From Oscillospiraceae bacterium (GTDB taxonomy: Bacteria > Bacillota_A > Clostridia > Oscillospirales > Ruminococcaceae): DNA of 39,591 nt. The position numbers and the translations under genes were made by a program. Positions 33,032 to 39,591 of this stretch are shown here, piece after piece. The stretch's first letter is position 1; the number at the start of each line of letters is the position of its first letter. The stretch is taken from positions 1 through 39,591 of the forward strand of contig JAFWUX010000120.1 of NCBI GenBank assembly GCA_017523995.1. Reading direction: 5' to 3'. The notes beneath the pieces were generated by a model, which was given only the letters and a program-made list of their open reading frames with translations, was not told where the DNA came from and ran no database searches.

Positions 33032-35977
33032 ATGAATCAACATCACATCCGAAAAACGGTCTGCGCGCTGCTTTTGACGGCAGCCGCCGCGGCAGCATGT
33101 CCGGCAGTGCAGGCATCTGCGGCGGAGCCTGTCACCGCGCCGTATGTCAACAAGGCAGCGGGCATTGTCAGCGGCGCCGATTACACAATCATGGTGCGGC
33201 TCAGCGGCAAGTACATCACCGCAGCCGCAGACGGCAACATCCAGCAGTGGGAGTCCAAAGGCGACACATCCCAGAGCTGGAAGATCATCGACGCGGGCGG
33301 CGGCTACTGCGCATTCCTCTCATCCGCCGATCCGACGCAGGCGATCACCGTTGAAAACGGCGACAGCACAAACGGCAACAACTTCGCGCTCGCCGCATAC
33401 ACCGGCAGCAATGCGCAGCGTTTCCGGCTGAACAAAACAGACGATGCGTTCTACATTCAGGCGGCATGCAGCGGCAATGCGGCAATGGATGTCTATGACA
33501 TCAGCTATGAAAACGGCGCAAACATCGACCAGTGGGATTACTGGGGCGGCGAGGGACAGAAGTTCTATATCCGTCCGGCAGGCGGCAAATACACCTTCCT
33601 GCTCGGCGACCTCGATTTCAACGGCAGACTTGATGCCGCAGACCTCTCGCTTCTGAAGCGCGGTCTGCGCGATGGCTTCGATGATATCTGTGCATTCGTT
33701 GCGCATTGCAGCGATACGGTTTCATATACAGCGCCGATGGACGGCAAGCTGCATGTGCCGCAGGTCATCAAGGATGAGGCGGAATGCATGCGCGATTATC
33801 TGCTGACCAAGCGCGAAAAGTTCTGGAAAACCGAGGTCGAAATCCCTTATGTTGAAAAGGAACCGGTCGCCTATCTCTTTGCGTATTTCCTCGGCAATGC
33901 CGCAGATCAGGAGCGGCTCTCGTATGCAATCAGCACCGACGGCTACCATTTCAAGGCGCTCAACGGCGGCAAGGCTGTGTGGCAGTCCTCTGTCGGTACA
34001 AAGTGCATCCGCGACCCGTACATCTTCAAAGGGCAGGACGGTCTCTGGCACCTGCTCGCAACCGATATGAAATCCTCGCTCGGCTGGAACAGCAACCGCA
34101 ATCTGATCAGCGCAAAATCGACCGACCTCGTCCACTGGTTCGATGAATCCCTGATCGAGATCGCAAACAAGTATCCGAACATGATGAACTGCGACCGCGC
34201 ATGGGCACCGCAGGCGATCTGGGATCCGGAGAAGGAATCCTACATGATCTACTTTGCAGCGCGCGTCCCCGGCACGGATGACCGCACGATCATGTACTAC
34301 GCCTACAGCAAGGACATGATGAAGCTCGATACCACGCCTGCCCTGCTGCTCGCACCGAAATCCGGCCACGATGCAATTGACTCCGACATCATCTATGAAA
34401 ACGGCAAATACTATATGTATTATAAGGATGAGACCACAAAGGGCATCTTCCTTGCCGAAGCAGAGCACGCATCCGGCCCGTATCAAGAGATTCACAAAAT
34501 TTCCGAGGGCAATCTCGGCGTTGAGGGGCCGAATATCTATAAGCTGATTGGCAAAAACGAGTGGCTGCTGATGTCCGACGCCTACGGAAACGGCTACTAC
34601 GTCATGCAGAAAACCACCGACCTCGAAAACTTCACAACCGTCAGCCGCGATGCCTACAGCTTCGATTTCACCCCGCGTCACGGCTATGTCATCCCGATCA
34701 ACGCAGACCAGTATGCCGCCCTGACCGGCGCATTCGGCGGCGGCGTCAGCCTGCACCCGCAGAATGTCGGCATGAAGCCGGTTTCGGTTCAGGCGCAGAG
34801 CGGCAGTGTCCGCATGCCGGAGACCGTCACCGCAGAATACAGCGACGGCGGCACAATGGAACTGCCCGTCGAATGGAACGCGGATGACCTTGCAAAGCTC
34901 AGCGGCGCTTCTGCCGGCAGCTATCAGGTGCGCGGCACCGTCAAGGCGGCGGATTACGCAAACCCGCTGATCAAAGAACGCGCCGACCCCTATGTTGTCC
35001 GCGGCGAAAACGGCTTCTATTATTTCACCGCGTCCTATCCGGCATACGGCAATGTCAACAAGGGCTATGACCGCATCATCCTGCGCGAGAGCAAGACCGT
35101 CGCAGGGCTCGCAGCCGCCGAGGAGAAAACGATCTGGCAGGCACACGCAAGCGGCATCATGGCAAAGCATATCTGGGCGCCGGAGATGCATGAGATCGGC
35201 GGCAAATGGTATATCTTCTTTGCAGCAGGCTCCAGCAGCGATATCTGGGCGATCCGCCCCTATGTGCTGCAGTGCGACGGCGACCCGATGACCGGCAAAT
35301 GGAGCGAATGCGGTCAGATGCAGGCGGCTTCCGGCGATACGGATTCGTTCCGCAGCTTCTCGCTCGATATGACCTACTTTGAGAACGGCGGAAAACACTA
35401 TGTCATCTGGGCGGAGATCAAGGGCGATTCCTCGCTGTTCATGGCTGAGATCAATCCTGCCGAGCCGTGGAAGCTGATCTCCAAACCGATCCTGCTGACC
35501 AAGCCGGAATACAGCTGGGAGCTGGTCAACCACCGCGTCAACGAGGGCGCAGCCGTCCTGAAAACCGGCGGCAGAGTTTATGTATTCTTCTCCGCCTCCG
35601 GCACCGGCTCAGAATACTGCGTCGGCAGAATGTGGGCGGATGAAAACGCCGATCTCATGAACACCGCAAGCTGGCACAAGGAGAAAAACGCCGTCCTCAG
35701 CACCGCCGATCTCGACGGCGAATCCGGTCCGGGACACAACTCCTTTGTCACCGATGAAAACGGCAATCTGCTGATCGTCTACCACGCAAGACCCTCCGCG
35801 CATGACAGCAAGACCTGCGGCACCTATGCATCCGATCCGCTTTATGATCCCTGCCGCCACACACGCATCCGGCAGGTCTATATTGATGCAGAGGGCGTCC
35901 CGAACATCGCGCTGAAACCGAACGAACTGCTCACACAGCAGAACAGAACGGTCACAGCAACAGTCACCATTTCCTGA
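33032..35977 (+). CDS. Secreted double GH43 glycosidase with ricin-type lectin and internal dockerin repeat
   Basis: The 981-residue product has a signal peptide (1-31), a ricin-B-like carbohydrate-binding domain (about 40-183, with QSW, QRF and QKF motifs), a dockerin-like single repeat (GDLDFNGRLDAADLSLLKRGL, about 192-212), a first GH43 domain (about 275-570), a small Big_4-like domain (about 583-643) and a second GH43 domain (about 645-960). Each GH43 domain keeps three acidic residues at the expected places: D328, D452, E498 and D652, D779, E838. It probably attacks arabinose- or xylose-containing plant polysaccharide side chains. AAGGGGGAT precedes the ATG at 33032, which is chosen over 32996. 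It is the largest plant-polysaccharide enzyme here. Confidence 0.9.
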   Translation: MNQHHIRKTVCALLLTAAAAAACPAVQASAAEPVTAPYVNKAAGIVSGADYTIMVRLSGKYITAAADGNIQQWESKGDTSQSWKIIDAGGGYCAFLSSADPTQAITVENGDSTNGNNFALAAYTGSNAQRFRLNKTDDAFYIQAACSGNAAMDVYDISYENGANIDQWDYWGGEGQKFYIRPAGGKYTFLLGDLDFNGRLDAADLSLLKRGLRDGFDDICAFVAHCSDTVSYTAPMDGKLHVPQVIKDEAECMRDYLLTKREKFWKTEVEIPYVEKEPVAYLFAYFLGNAADQERLSYAISTDGYHFKALNGGKAVWQSSVGTKCIRDPYIFKGQDGLWHLLATDMKSSLGWNSNRNLISAKSTDLVHWFDESLIEIANKYPNMMNCDRAWAPQAIWDPEKESYMIYFAARVPGTDDRTIMYYAYSKDMMKLDTTPALLLAPKSGHDAIDSDIIYENGKYYMYYKDETTKGIFLAEAEHASGPYQEIHKISEGNLGVEGPNIYKLIGKNEWLLMSDAYGNGYYVMQKTTDLENFTTVSRDAYSFDFTPRHGYVIPINADQYAALTGAFGGGVSLHPQNVGMKPVSVQAQSGSVRMPETVTAEYSDGGTMELPVEWNADDLAKLSGASAGSYQVRGTVKAADYANPLIKERADPYVVRGENGFYYFTASYPAYGNVNKGYDRIILRESKTVAGLAAAEEKTIWQAHASGIMAKHIWAPEMHEIGGKWYIFFAAGSSSDIWAIRPYVLQCDGDPMTGKWSECGQMQAASGDTDSFRSFSLDMTYFENGGKHYVIWAEIKGDSSLFMAEINPAEPWKLISKPILLTKPEYSWELVNHRVNEGAAVLKTGGRVYVFFSASGTGSEYCVGRMWADENADLMNTASWHKEKNAVLSTADLDGESGPGHNSFVTDENGNLLIVYHARPSAHDSKTCGTYASDPLYDPCRHTRIRQVYIDAEGVPNIALKPNELLTQQNRTVTATVTIS

Positions 35978-36018
35978 TAGAAAAGATCGCATGCAAACCT
36001 TTTATGCATGAACGGAAT

Positions 36019-36058
36019 GAAGCCGCTGAAATGAGCTCAATGCCAATTCAGCGGCTTC
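36019..36058 (+). terminator. Terminator of the double GH43 gene, family C
   Basis: GAAGCCGCTGAA pairs with TTCAGCGGCTTC, 42 bases after the stop codon. The T run (TGTTTC) is short. Confidence 0.75.
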
Positions 36059-36105
36059 TGTTTCAAAAGCGGGATTCGGGGATGCAAGATAACCCCAATG
36101 CCCAG

Positions 36106-36201
36106 AAAAAAGGTCTGCCGAATCGACAGACCGTATCGGGAGTATTCAGGAGGTACACCCTATCAGATACAAAAAAACAAGTGCATCCATTCCCTTGGAT
36201 G
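36106..36201 (-). ncRNA. Candidate small RNA of about 95 bases with a CCUCC motif
   Basis: A strong minus-strand promoter (36207-36235) reads into a short stretch that ends in a terminator: GGTCTG-TCGATTCGG-CAGACC (36132-36112) followed by six T (36111-36106). No open frame of note lies inside. The RNA would begin near 36201 with a hairpin GCATCC..GGATGC. Next comes a GTATC/GATAC-closed region whose loop contains GTGTACCTCCTGAAT, complementary to AGGAGG ribosome binding sites, and the terminator follows. It could be a trans-acting anti-Shine-Dalgarno RNA or an antitoxin RNA. I recognise no named family. Confidence 0.6.
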
Positions 36202-36206
36202 CTTCT

Positions 36207-36235
36207 ATTATAGCAGATGTTTGCCTAGCTGTCCA
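36207..36235 (-). promoter_or_regulatory. Promoter of the candidate small RNA
   Basis: On the minus strand TGGACA (36235-36230) and TATAAT (36212-36207) are 17 bases apart, with TG before the -10 (TGCTATAAT). The region 36236-36470 holds no other recognisable feature apart from small hairpins such as GTCGGCA/TGCCGAC at 36450-36465. Confidence 0.75.
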
Positions 36236-36476
36236 CTATGCAATATCAATATCCGGTTATCAGAAAAACTGATACCTCGCCGGCAGGCAGTGCCTGCAGC
36301 CATATGTCTACAGCCGCCGGAAAACCATGCACCGTTGTGTGATATTGGGCTGAACAGATTTCATACTCGGAATTATACGAGAATCGAAACTGAAAAGAGT
36401 TTGCGCCTATTATCATAATGGTACTAAGACAGCTATAGAAAAATGGAAGTCGGCACTGCCGACCGGCACTGCCCGC

Positions 36477-36505
36477 TTGACTTTCGGGGCAGAATGTGAT
36501 ATGAT
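36477..36505 (+). promoter_or_regulatory. Promoter of the dockerin/transglycosylase-like gene
   Basis: TTGACT (36477-36482), 17 bases, TATGAT (36500-36505), with TGTGA before the -10. The leader is about 80 bases. Confidence 0.8.
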
Positions 36506-36591
36506 GAGCGCAGAGCATCTGCGCGCTCTGTGCATGTACCGCCGCACTGCGCAGCCGCTCTGAAAGGCAACAAAAACGGAGGGGAGTTTCT

Positions 36592-37725
36592 ATGAAAATC
36601 AAAAGCAAACTGTTTGCAGTCCTGAGCAGCACCGTTCTGCTGGTGACTGCCCTGCCGCCGGTGCAGATTTCTGTCTCCGCGGCAGAAATCGCGCATGATC
36701 CGAGCCGCAATGTGCAGGAGGAGGGCGTCGGCAACCCGTTCAACTTCGGCGAGCGCATGGCGCCGGAGGGCACATCGACCGCCGAGCTGCGAAAGCTCGC
36801 GCATGACATGACCGTGCAGCAGTGCAAGTACGCGCTGTATAAAGAGATCGACGAGCACTGGGATCTGATCTCCCTGCGCTTCGGTCAGACCGAGCGCGAA
36901 AAGGTCTATGCGCTGTTCCTCGGCGTCGGCACGCTGGAATCCACACTCGGCGGCAACGGCGACGGCTCCGATGTCGAGACCGCATTCTCCGAGGGCTTCG
37001 GCGTCAGCTCCGCCCACGCATACGGCTCACTGCAGACCGCCGTCACCGCATTCCGCGATCCCGGCACCAAGTTCATGCAGGAGGAGGATGTCCCCGAGAT
37101 GGAGTGGTATGACCTCAACGAGGCAAACTTCTATGACGCGATCATCTCGGATCATATGGGCATCCGCAAGATCATCCACTTCATCCGGCAGGCAATGGTC
37201 GATTATGATCTCAAGGGCTGGCAGATCGTCCGCGGTGCATTGAAGGGTCACAACACCGGCTGGGCGAATTACACCGGCGATAATGACGGCTACTACGCAA
37301 ATTATCCGGACGAGGGCGCCGCGCTCGCGCAGTGGTACTACGAGGAAGGCCACCTCTATGACAATGTGTTCACCTGGACGAAGGCGGAAGCAGCTGCCAA
37401 GCAGCGCGCCGGCAATCCGTGGGAGGACTGGTGGTATGATAAGGAGCCGAGCCTTGAGCCCGTCTCTGAGCAGCCCAAGCCTGTCACGACCACAACCTCA
37501 GAAACCACAGTGACAACCACAGGCCCCGTGCCGACGATCGTCATGGGCGATGTCAACCTGAGCAATGATGTGACCATCGCGGATGCGGTGCTGCTCACCA
37601 AGTATCTGATCACCGCTGCGGATCTGAATGCAGAGCAGGCAAAGCGCGGCGATATGAACGAAGACCGCAAGCTGAACGCCGTGGATCTGACGCTGCTCAA
37701 GCGTCAAATCATCAGCATCAGCTGA
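36592..37725 (+). CDS. Secreted dockerin protein with lytic-transglycosylase-like motif
   Basis: The 377-residue product has a signal peptide (1-31), a helical domain (about 60-275), a Thr-rich linker (298-316) and a complete two-repeat dockerin (319-377: GDVNLSNDVTIADAVLLTKYLI and GDMNEDRKLNAVDLTLLKRQI). In the helical domain GVGTLESTLG (E116) followed by SAHAYGSLQTAV resembles the catalytic Glu region and the A-x-G-L-Q motif of lysozyme-like lytic transglycosylases. The remaining sequence (HNTGWANYTGDNDGYYANY) could form the substrate groove. A cell-wall or chitin-like substrate would be unusual for a dockerin protein, and the assignment rests on short motifs. GGAGGGGAG precedes the start. 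Confidence 0.85.
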   Translation: MKIKSKLFAVLSSTVLLVTALPPVQISVSAAEIAHDPSRNVQEEGVGNPFNFGERMAPEGTSTAELRKLAHDMTVQQCKYALYKEIDEHWDLISLRFGQTEREKVYALFLGVGTLESTLGGNGDGSDVETAFSEGFGVSSAHAYGSLQTAVTAFRDPGTKFMQEEDVPEMEWYDLNEANFYDAIISDHMGIRKIIHFIRQAMVDYDLKGWQIVRGALKGHNTGWANYTGDNDGYYANYPDEGAALAQWYYEEGHLYDNVFTWTKAEAAAKQRAGNPWEDWWYDKEPSLEPVSEQPKPVTTTTSETTVTTTGPVPTIVMGDVNLSNDVTIADAVLLTKYLITAADLNAEQAKRGDMNEDRKLNAVDLTLLKRQIISIS

Positions 37726-37731
37726 CAATTT

Positions 37732-37798
37732 GGGGATTTTCGCATAGAATTTGTGCAAACTGCCGAATTCAAAGAAAATGCGAAAATCCCCTTGACTT
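37732..37798 (+). terminator. Terminator of the dockerin/transglycosylase-like gene
   Basis: A 14-bp perfect stem, GGGGATTTTCGCAT/ATGCGAAAATCCCC (37732-37745 and 37778-37791), is followed by TTGACTTTTT. The first bases after the stem are the -35 box of the tRNA promoter. Confidence 0.85.
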
Positions 37799-37820
37799 TT
37801 TCCGCAGTTTTTGCTATAAT
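37792..37820 (+). promoter_or_regulatory. Promoter of the tRNA-Leu/tRNA-Ser unit, abutting a terminator
   Basis: TTGACT (37792-37797), 17 bases, TATAAT (37815-37820), with TG before the -10. tRNA-Leu starts 16 bases downstream. Confidence 0.85.
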
Positions 37821-37835
37821 AATCAAGTAGTGAAT

Positions 37836-37918
37836 GCGAGTGTGCTGGAATTGGCAGACAGGCACGTTTGAGGGGCGTGTGTTTCGGCGTACGGGTTCAA
37901 GTCCCGTCACTCGCACCA
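37836..37918 (+). tRNA. tRNA-Leu (anticodon GAG)
   Basis: The acceptor stem GCGAGTG/CACTCGC, the T-arm ACGGGTTCAAGTCCCGT, a long variable arm (class II) and an encoded CCA end are visible. The anticodon loop TTGAGGG gives GAG, which reads CUC and CUU. Confidence 0.95.
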
Positions 37919-37963
37919 CTTTTTTTCTTGCCCAATAGGGCGAGCGTAGACAGTAAACCATAT

Positions 37964-38052
37964 GGAAAGATGGCTGAGCTGGTCGAAGGCGCACGACTGG
38001 AAATCGTGTAGGCGTTGATAGCGTCTCGAGGGTTCGAATCCCTCTCTTTCCG
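37964..38052 (+). tRNA. tRNA-Ser (anticodon GGA)
   Basis: The acceptor stem is GGAAAGA/TCTTTCC with discriminator G. The anticodon loop CTGGAAA gives GGA (UCC, UCU codons), the variable arm is long and the T-arm is GAGGGTTCGAATCCCTC. The CCA end is not encoded, unlike in the tRNA-Leu 46 bases upstream. The gene borders the AT-richer accessory stretch and may be its integration site. Confidence 0.95.
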
Positions 38053-38060
38053 CTTTTGCA

Positions 38061-38104
38061 AAAACCGCGTAATTGCTTAGAAAATAAGCAGTTACGCGGT
38101 TTTT
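38061..38104 (+). terminator. Terminator of the tRNA unit
   Basis: AAAACCGCGTAA..TTACGCGGTTTT extended by TGCTTA/TAAGCA, followed by TCTTTTG, starts 8 bases after tRNA-Ser. Confidence 0.88.
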
Positions 38105-38126
38105 CTTTTGTCTGAAAATCAGTTGT

Positions 38127-38199
38127 AACTGCGCGTGTGACATTTTAACTGCATAAAATCACACGAAACTGCATAGGAAGTCACACGAAAAGTCACACG
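38127..38199. repeat. Iteron-like repeat cluster next to tRNA-Ser
   Basis: AACTGC occurs at 38127, 38147 and 38167, exactly 20 bases apart (two helical turns); the last two copies extend to AACTGCATA. TCACACG occurs at 38159, 38181 and 38193, and its inverse CGTGTGA at 38134. The layout resembles arm-type recombinase sites or replication iterons. The stretch 38200-38370 that follows holds nothing else I can identify. Confidence 0.65.
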
Positions 38200-38371
38200 C
38201 CGGAGATGCTTCGGCGAATATTTTATTGAGGACGAAGTGCAGCAACTTTACACTTTCCTCTACAGTTTCAGAATCTGATTATCACCAAAATCCACACAAA
38301 AGCCCTGCGGTTCAATGCCCCGCCCCTGTCAAATAGAAAGTACAAAGATTATTACAATTATCCTGATATGC

Positions 38372-38400
38372 TGGACTCCAAGATCATTGTAGACTATAAT
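38372..38400 (+). promoter_or_regulatory. Promoter of the small element gene
   Basis: TGGACT (38372-38377), 17 bases, TATAAT (38395-38400), 30 bases before the start codon of the gene at 38431. Confidence 0.7.
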
Positions 38401-38430
38401 ATGGTTACTATGAAATTGGAGGTGCGGTAT

Positions 38431-38643
38431 ATGTTAGCAATACCCAAATTGGCAATGCCGAGATCGCGCAAGGTCACTACTGTCTACATCGGCAGGCGTG
38501 AGGTCTGGACAGACTATGAAAAAGCGAAAGCATATTTCCTTGAAATCATGATGACTGCCGAGGGCGAGGAGCGTGACCGAGCAGAATGCGTATACATTCA
38601 GCTACTGCACGGGCTGGATGAATGCAGTGATGAGGACGAATAA
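38431..38643 (+). CDS. Small conserved protein typical of Firmicute mobile elements
   Basis: The 70-residue protein (VYIGRREVWTDYEKAKAYF, then RAECVYIQLLHGLDECSDEDE) resembles small unnamed proteins that I recall from integrative and mobilisable elements of Clostridia; that recollection needs a search to confirm. The ATG at 38431 has GGAGGTG upstream and is preferred to the longer frame. Function is unknown. The end is acidic. It is convergent with the gene at 38683 across a shared terminator. Confidence 0.8.
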   Translation: MLAIPKLAMPRSRKVTTVYIGRREVWTDYEKAKAYFLEIMMTAEGEERDRAECVYIQLLHGLDECSDEDE

Positions 38644-38684
38644 AACAGACAGGGAGCGTTGCCAGTAACGCTCCCTGTCTGTTT
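38643..38684. terminator. Bidirectional terminator between convergent genes
   Basis: AAACAGACAGGGAGCGTT pairs perfectly with AACGCTCCCTGTCTGTTT over 18 bp. It overlaps the last base of the plus-strand gene's stop codon and reaches into the stop codon of the minus-strand gene. Confidence 0.88.
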
Positions 38685-38874
38685 ATCTTATTCCGTTATT
38701 GTTATACTGATCTAAAAAATTCTTAAAAGCAGCATATTGTAACATTTCATTTAATAGTGCTTGCTTCTCTTGAGGATTTAATATAGAAAAAGAGTCGAAC
38801 GCCTGCATAAGGTCTTTACGAGCTTTCTGATAGGGATCTTCTGGAACAAAATCAGGTTTTATATATCCGTTCAT
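38683..38874 (-). CDS. Small unknown protein, second gene of the Xre operon
   Basis: The 63-residue protein starts MNGYIKPDFVPEDPYQ and is mostly helical, with no signal or membrane segment. AGGAGG lies 9 bases upstream and overlaps the TAG stop of the Xre gene (TAGGAGG), so the two are translated together. It may modulate the repressor or be part of a toxin-antitoxin-like pair, but nothing in the sequence proves it. Confidence 0.75.
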   Translation of the reverse strand: MNGYIKPDFVPEDPYQKARKDLMQAFDSFSILNPQEKQALLNEMLQYAAFKNFLDQYNNNGIR

Positions 38875-38886
38875 ATAATTATCCTC

Positions 38887-39198
38887 CTATTTTTTCAGCA
38901 GTCTATTGATATGATTGAGTATCATCAACTGGTCCCCGTCGTCGAGCTGCTTCATGCCTTCAACCGCTTTCCGTATCAACTCAGGATTTGAAATGCTGTC
39001 ATCGAAGAACTCCGCAGGTGTGATGCCGAAGTAGTCGCATATCGCAAACAGCTCTGAAAGCGGCGGAAGGGACTTTCCCGATGAAATGTTGTAGATATAT
39101 CCACGGCTATGACCGAGATCATAGCTCATCTGGTACTCCGATACACCCTTTTGCAGCCGAAGCTGTGTGATCCTGTTCCTTACAAAATTTTCTGTCAT
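38887..39198 (-). CDS. Xre-family transcriptional regulator
   Basis: The 103-residue protein has an N-terminal Cro/C1-type helix-turn-helix (RITQLRLQKGVSEYQMSYDL, then GYIYNISSGKSLPP) and a helical tail, as in element-borne repressors of the Xre family. The ATG at 39198 with AGAGGTGATATAG upstream is chosen over the longer frame. It is divergent from the SLOG-like gene and probably regulates both directions. It is the only gene in the window that ends in TAG. A minus-strand promoter may be TATTAT at 39226-39221, but its -35 is poor. Confidence 0.88.
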   Translation of the reverse strand: MTENFVRNRITQLRLQKGVSEYQMSYDLGHSRGYIYNISSGKSLPPLSELFAICDYFGITPAEFFDDSISNPELIRKAVEGMKQLDDGDQLMILNHINRLLKK

Positions 39199-39272
39199 AG
39201 CTATATCACCTCTTACTACTATAATACAGCAAAAGAAATCTGCTATACTCAAAGGAAATATGTTGTTTATTC

Positions 39273-39301
39273 TTGAACAATCTTCTGATATATGTTATAA
39301 T
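39273..39301 (+). promoter_or_regulatory. Promoter of the SLOG-like gene
   Basis: TTGAAC (39273-39278), 17 bases, TATAAT (39296-39301). The start codon is 71 bases downstream, leaving room for control by the divergent Xre protein. Confidence 0.75.
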
Positions 39302-39372
39302 CAAGATATATTAGATAGTAAGCATAGAAGTATCATTAGAAAGATAAGCAATGACATTTACAGGTGATAGCT

Positions 39373-39591
39373 ATGGAGATATACACTGTTAGTTTCTTTG
39401 GGCATCGTTTAGTGGAGAGAGCATCGGAGATACAAGTCAGGCTTGAAATACTCTTGCATGATCTCATAACACAAAAGGAGTATGTCGAGTTTCTCATAGG
39501 ACGGGACGGAGAATTCGACCTGCTGGCAGCATCGTCAATCAGGCGAGCTGTCAAGCAATACGGCTACGGTAACACATCAATTATCCTTGTA
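39373..39591 (+). CDS. SLOG-like protein, 5' part (continues past the window)
   Basis: The frame is open from ATG 39373 to the window end (73 codons, 3' end missing). It starts MEIYTVSFFGHRLVER, and the later stretch KEYVEFLIGRDGEFDLLAAS followed by Tyr-Gly-rich NTSIILV resembles SLOG-family (nucleotide-binding, Rossmann-like) proteins that are common in Firmicute mobile elements. AGGTGATAG precedes the ATG. The assignment is by motif recollection. Confidence 0.75.
   Translation, partial: MEIYTVSFFGHRLVERASEIQVRLEILLHDLITQKEYVEFLIGRDGEFDLLAASSIRRAVKQYGYGNTSIILV

Noticed and set aside
33722..35533. 603-codon open frame antisense to the double GH43 gene
   Set aside because: Mirror frame of a gene whose catalytic residues are intact in the plus-strand reading.
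36098..36418. 106-codon plus-strand open frame between the two dockerin genes
   Set aside because: No binding site, unlikely composition, and it overlaps the hairpins, promoter and terminator of the candidate small RNA.

Overview
This window looks like a chromosome segment of a fibrolytic gut or rumen Ruminococcus-type Firmicute (Oscillospiraceae). The basis is gene order, strong GGAGG-type ribosome binding sites, a perfect HrcA/CIRCE operator, GC-rich core genes and three secreted proteins with dockerin-like modules. Dockerins imply a cellulosome or a similar cell-surface enzyme complex; no cohesin or scaffoldin gene is present here. The species is not determinable from the window alone.

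Layout. (1) 1-439: intergenic DNA holding a hairpin repeat that is split by a 274-bp MITE-like insertion. (2) 440-1816(-): VWA-domain lipoprotein. (3) 2185-6235(+): fhs, a translationally coupled unknown gene, and putP. (4) 6418-8061(-): secreted protein with two GH11-like domains and a dockerin. (5) 8452-13730(-): ABC exporter operon of Gld type (ATPase, permease, GldG-like, DUF4340-like, small unknown). (6) 13835-22859(-): the conserved translation operon rimP-nusA-rnpM-ylxQ-infB-(82-aa unknown)-rbfA-nrnA-truB-ribF. (7) 23212-28644(-): an orphan solute-binding lipoprotein, then a response regulator/histidine kinase/SIMPL operon. (8) 28979-30871(+): htpG behind a perfect CIRCE. (9) 31184-32440(+): rmuC, interrupted by an in-frame amber codon. 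(10) 33032-37725(+): two dockerin-bearing secreted proteins, one a double GH43 enzyme and one with a lytic-transglycosylase-like motif. A candidate small RNA gene lies between them on the minus strand. (11) 37836-38052(+): tRNA-Leu(GAG) and tRNA-Ser(GGA). (12) 38105-39591: AT-richer accessory DNA with iteron-like repeats beside the tRNA, an Xre regulator, small element-type genes and the start of an SLOG-like gene. This is probably the edge of an integrated element.

The most unusual layer is intergenic. At least four families of hairpin repeats (called A, B, C and D below) recur between genes, and their stems change in a compensatory way between copies. Two promoters are fused to terminators. 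The rmuC 3' end with its B and C hairpins is duplicated 330 bp downstream. Two core genes carry single-base-type lesions: a -1 shift at the end of the histidine kinase and the amber codon in rmuC. These may be real or assembly errors.
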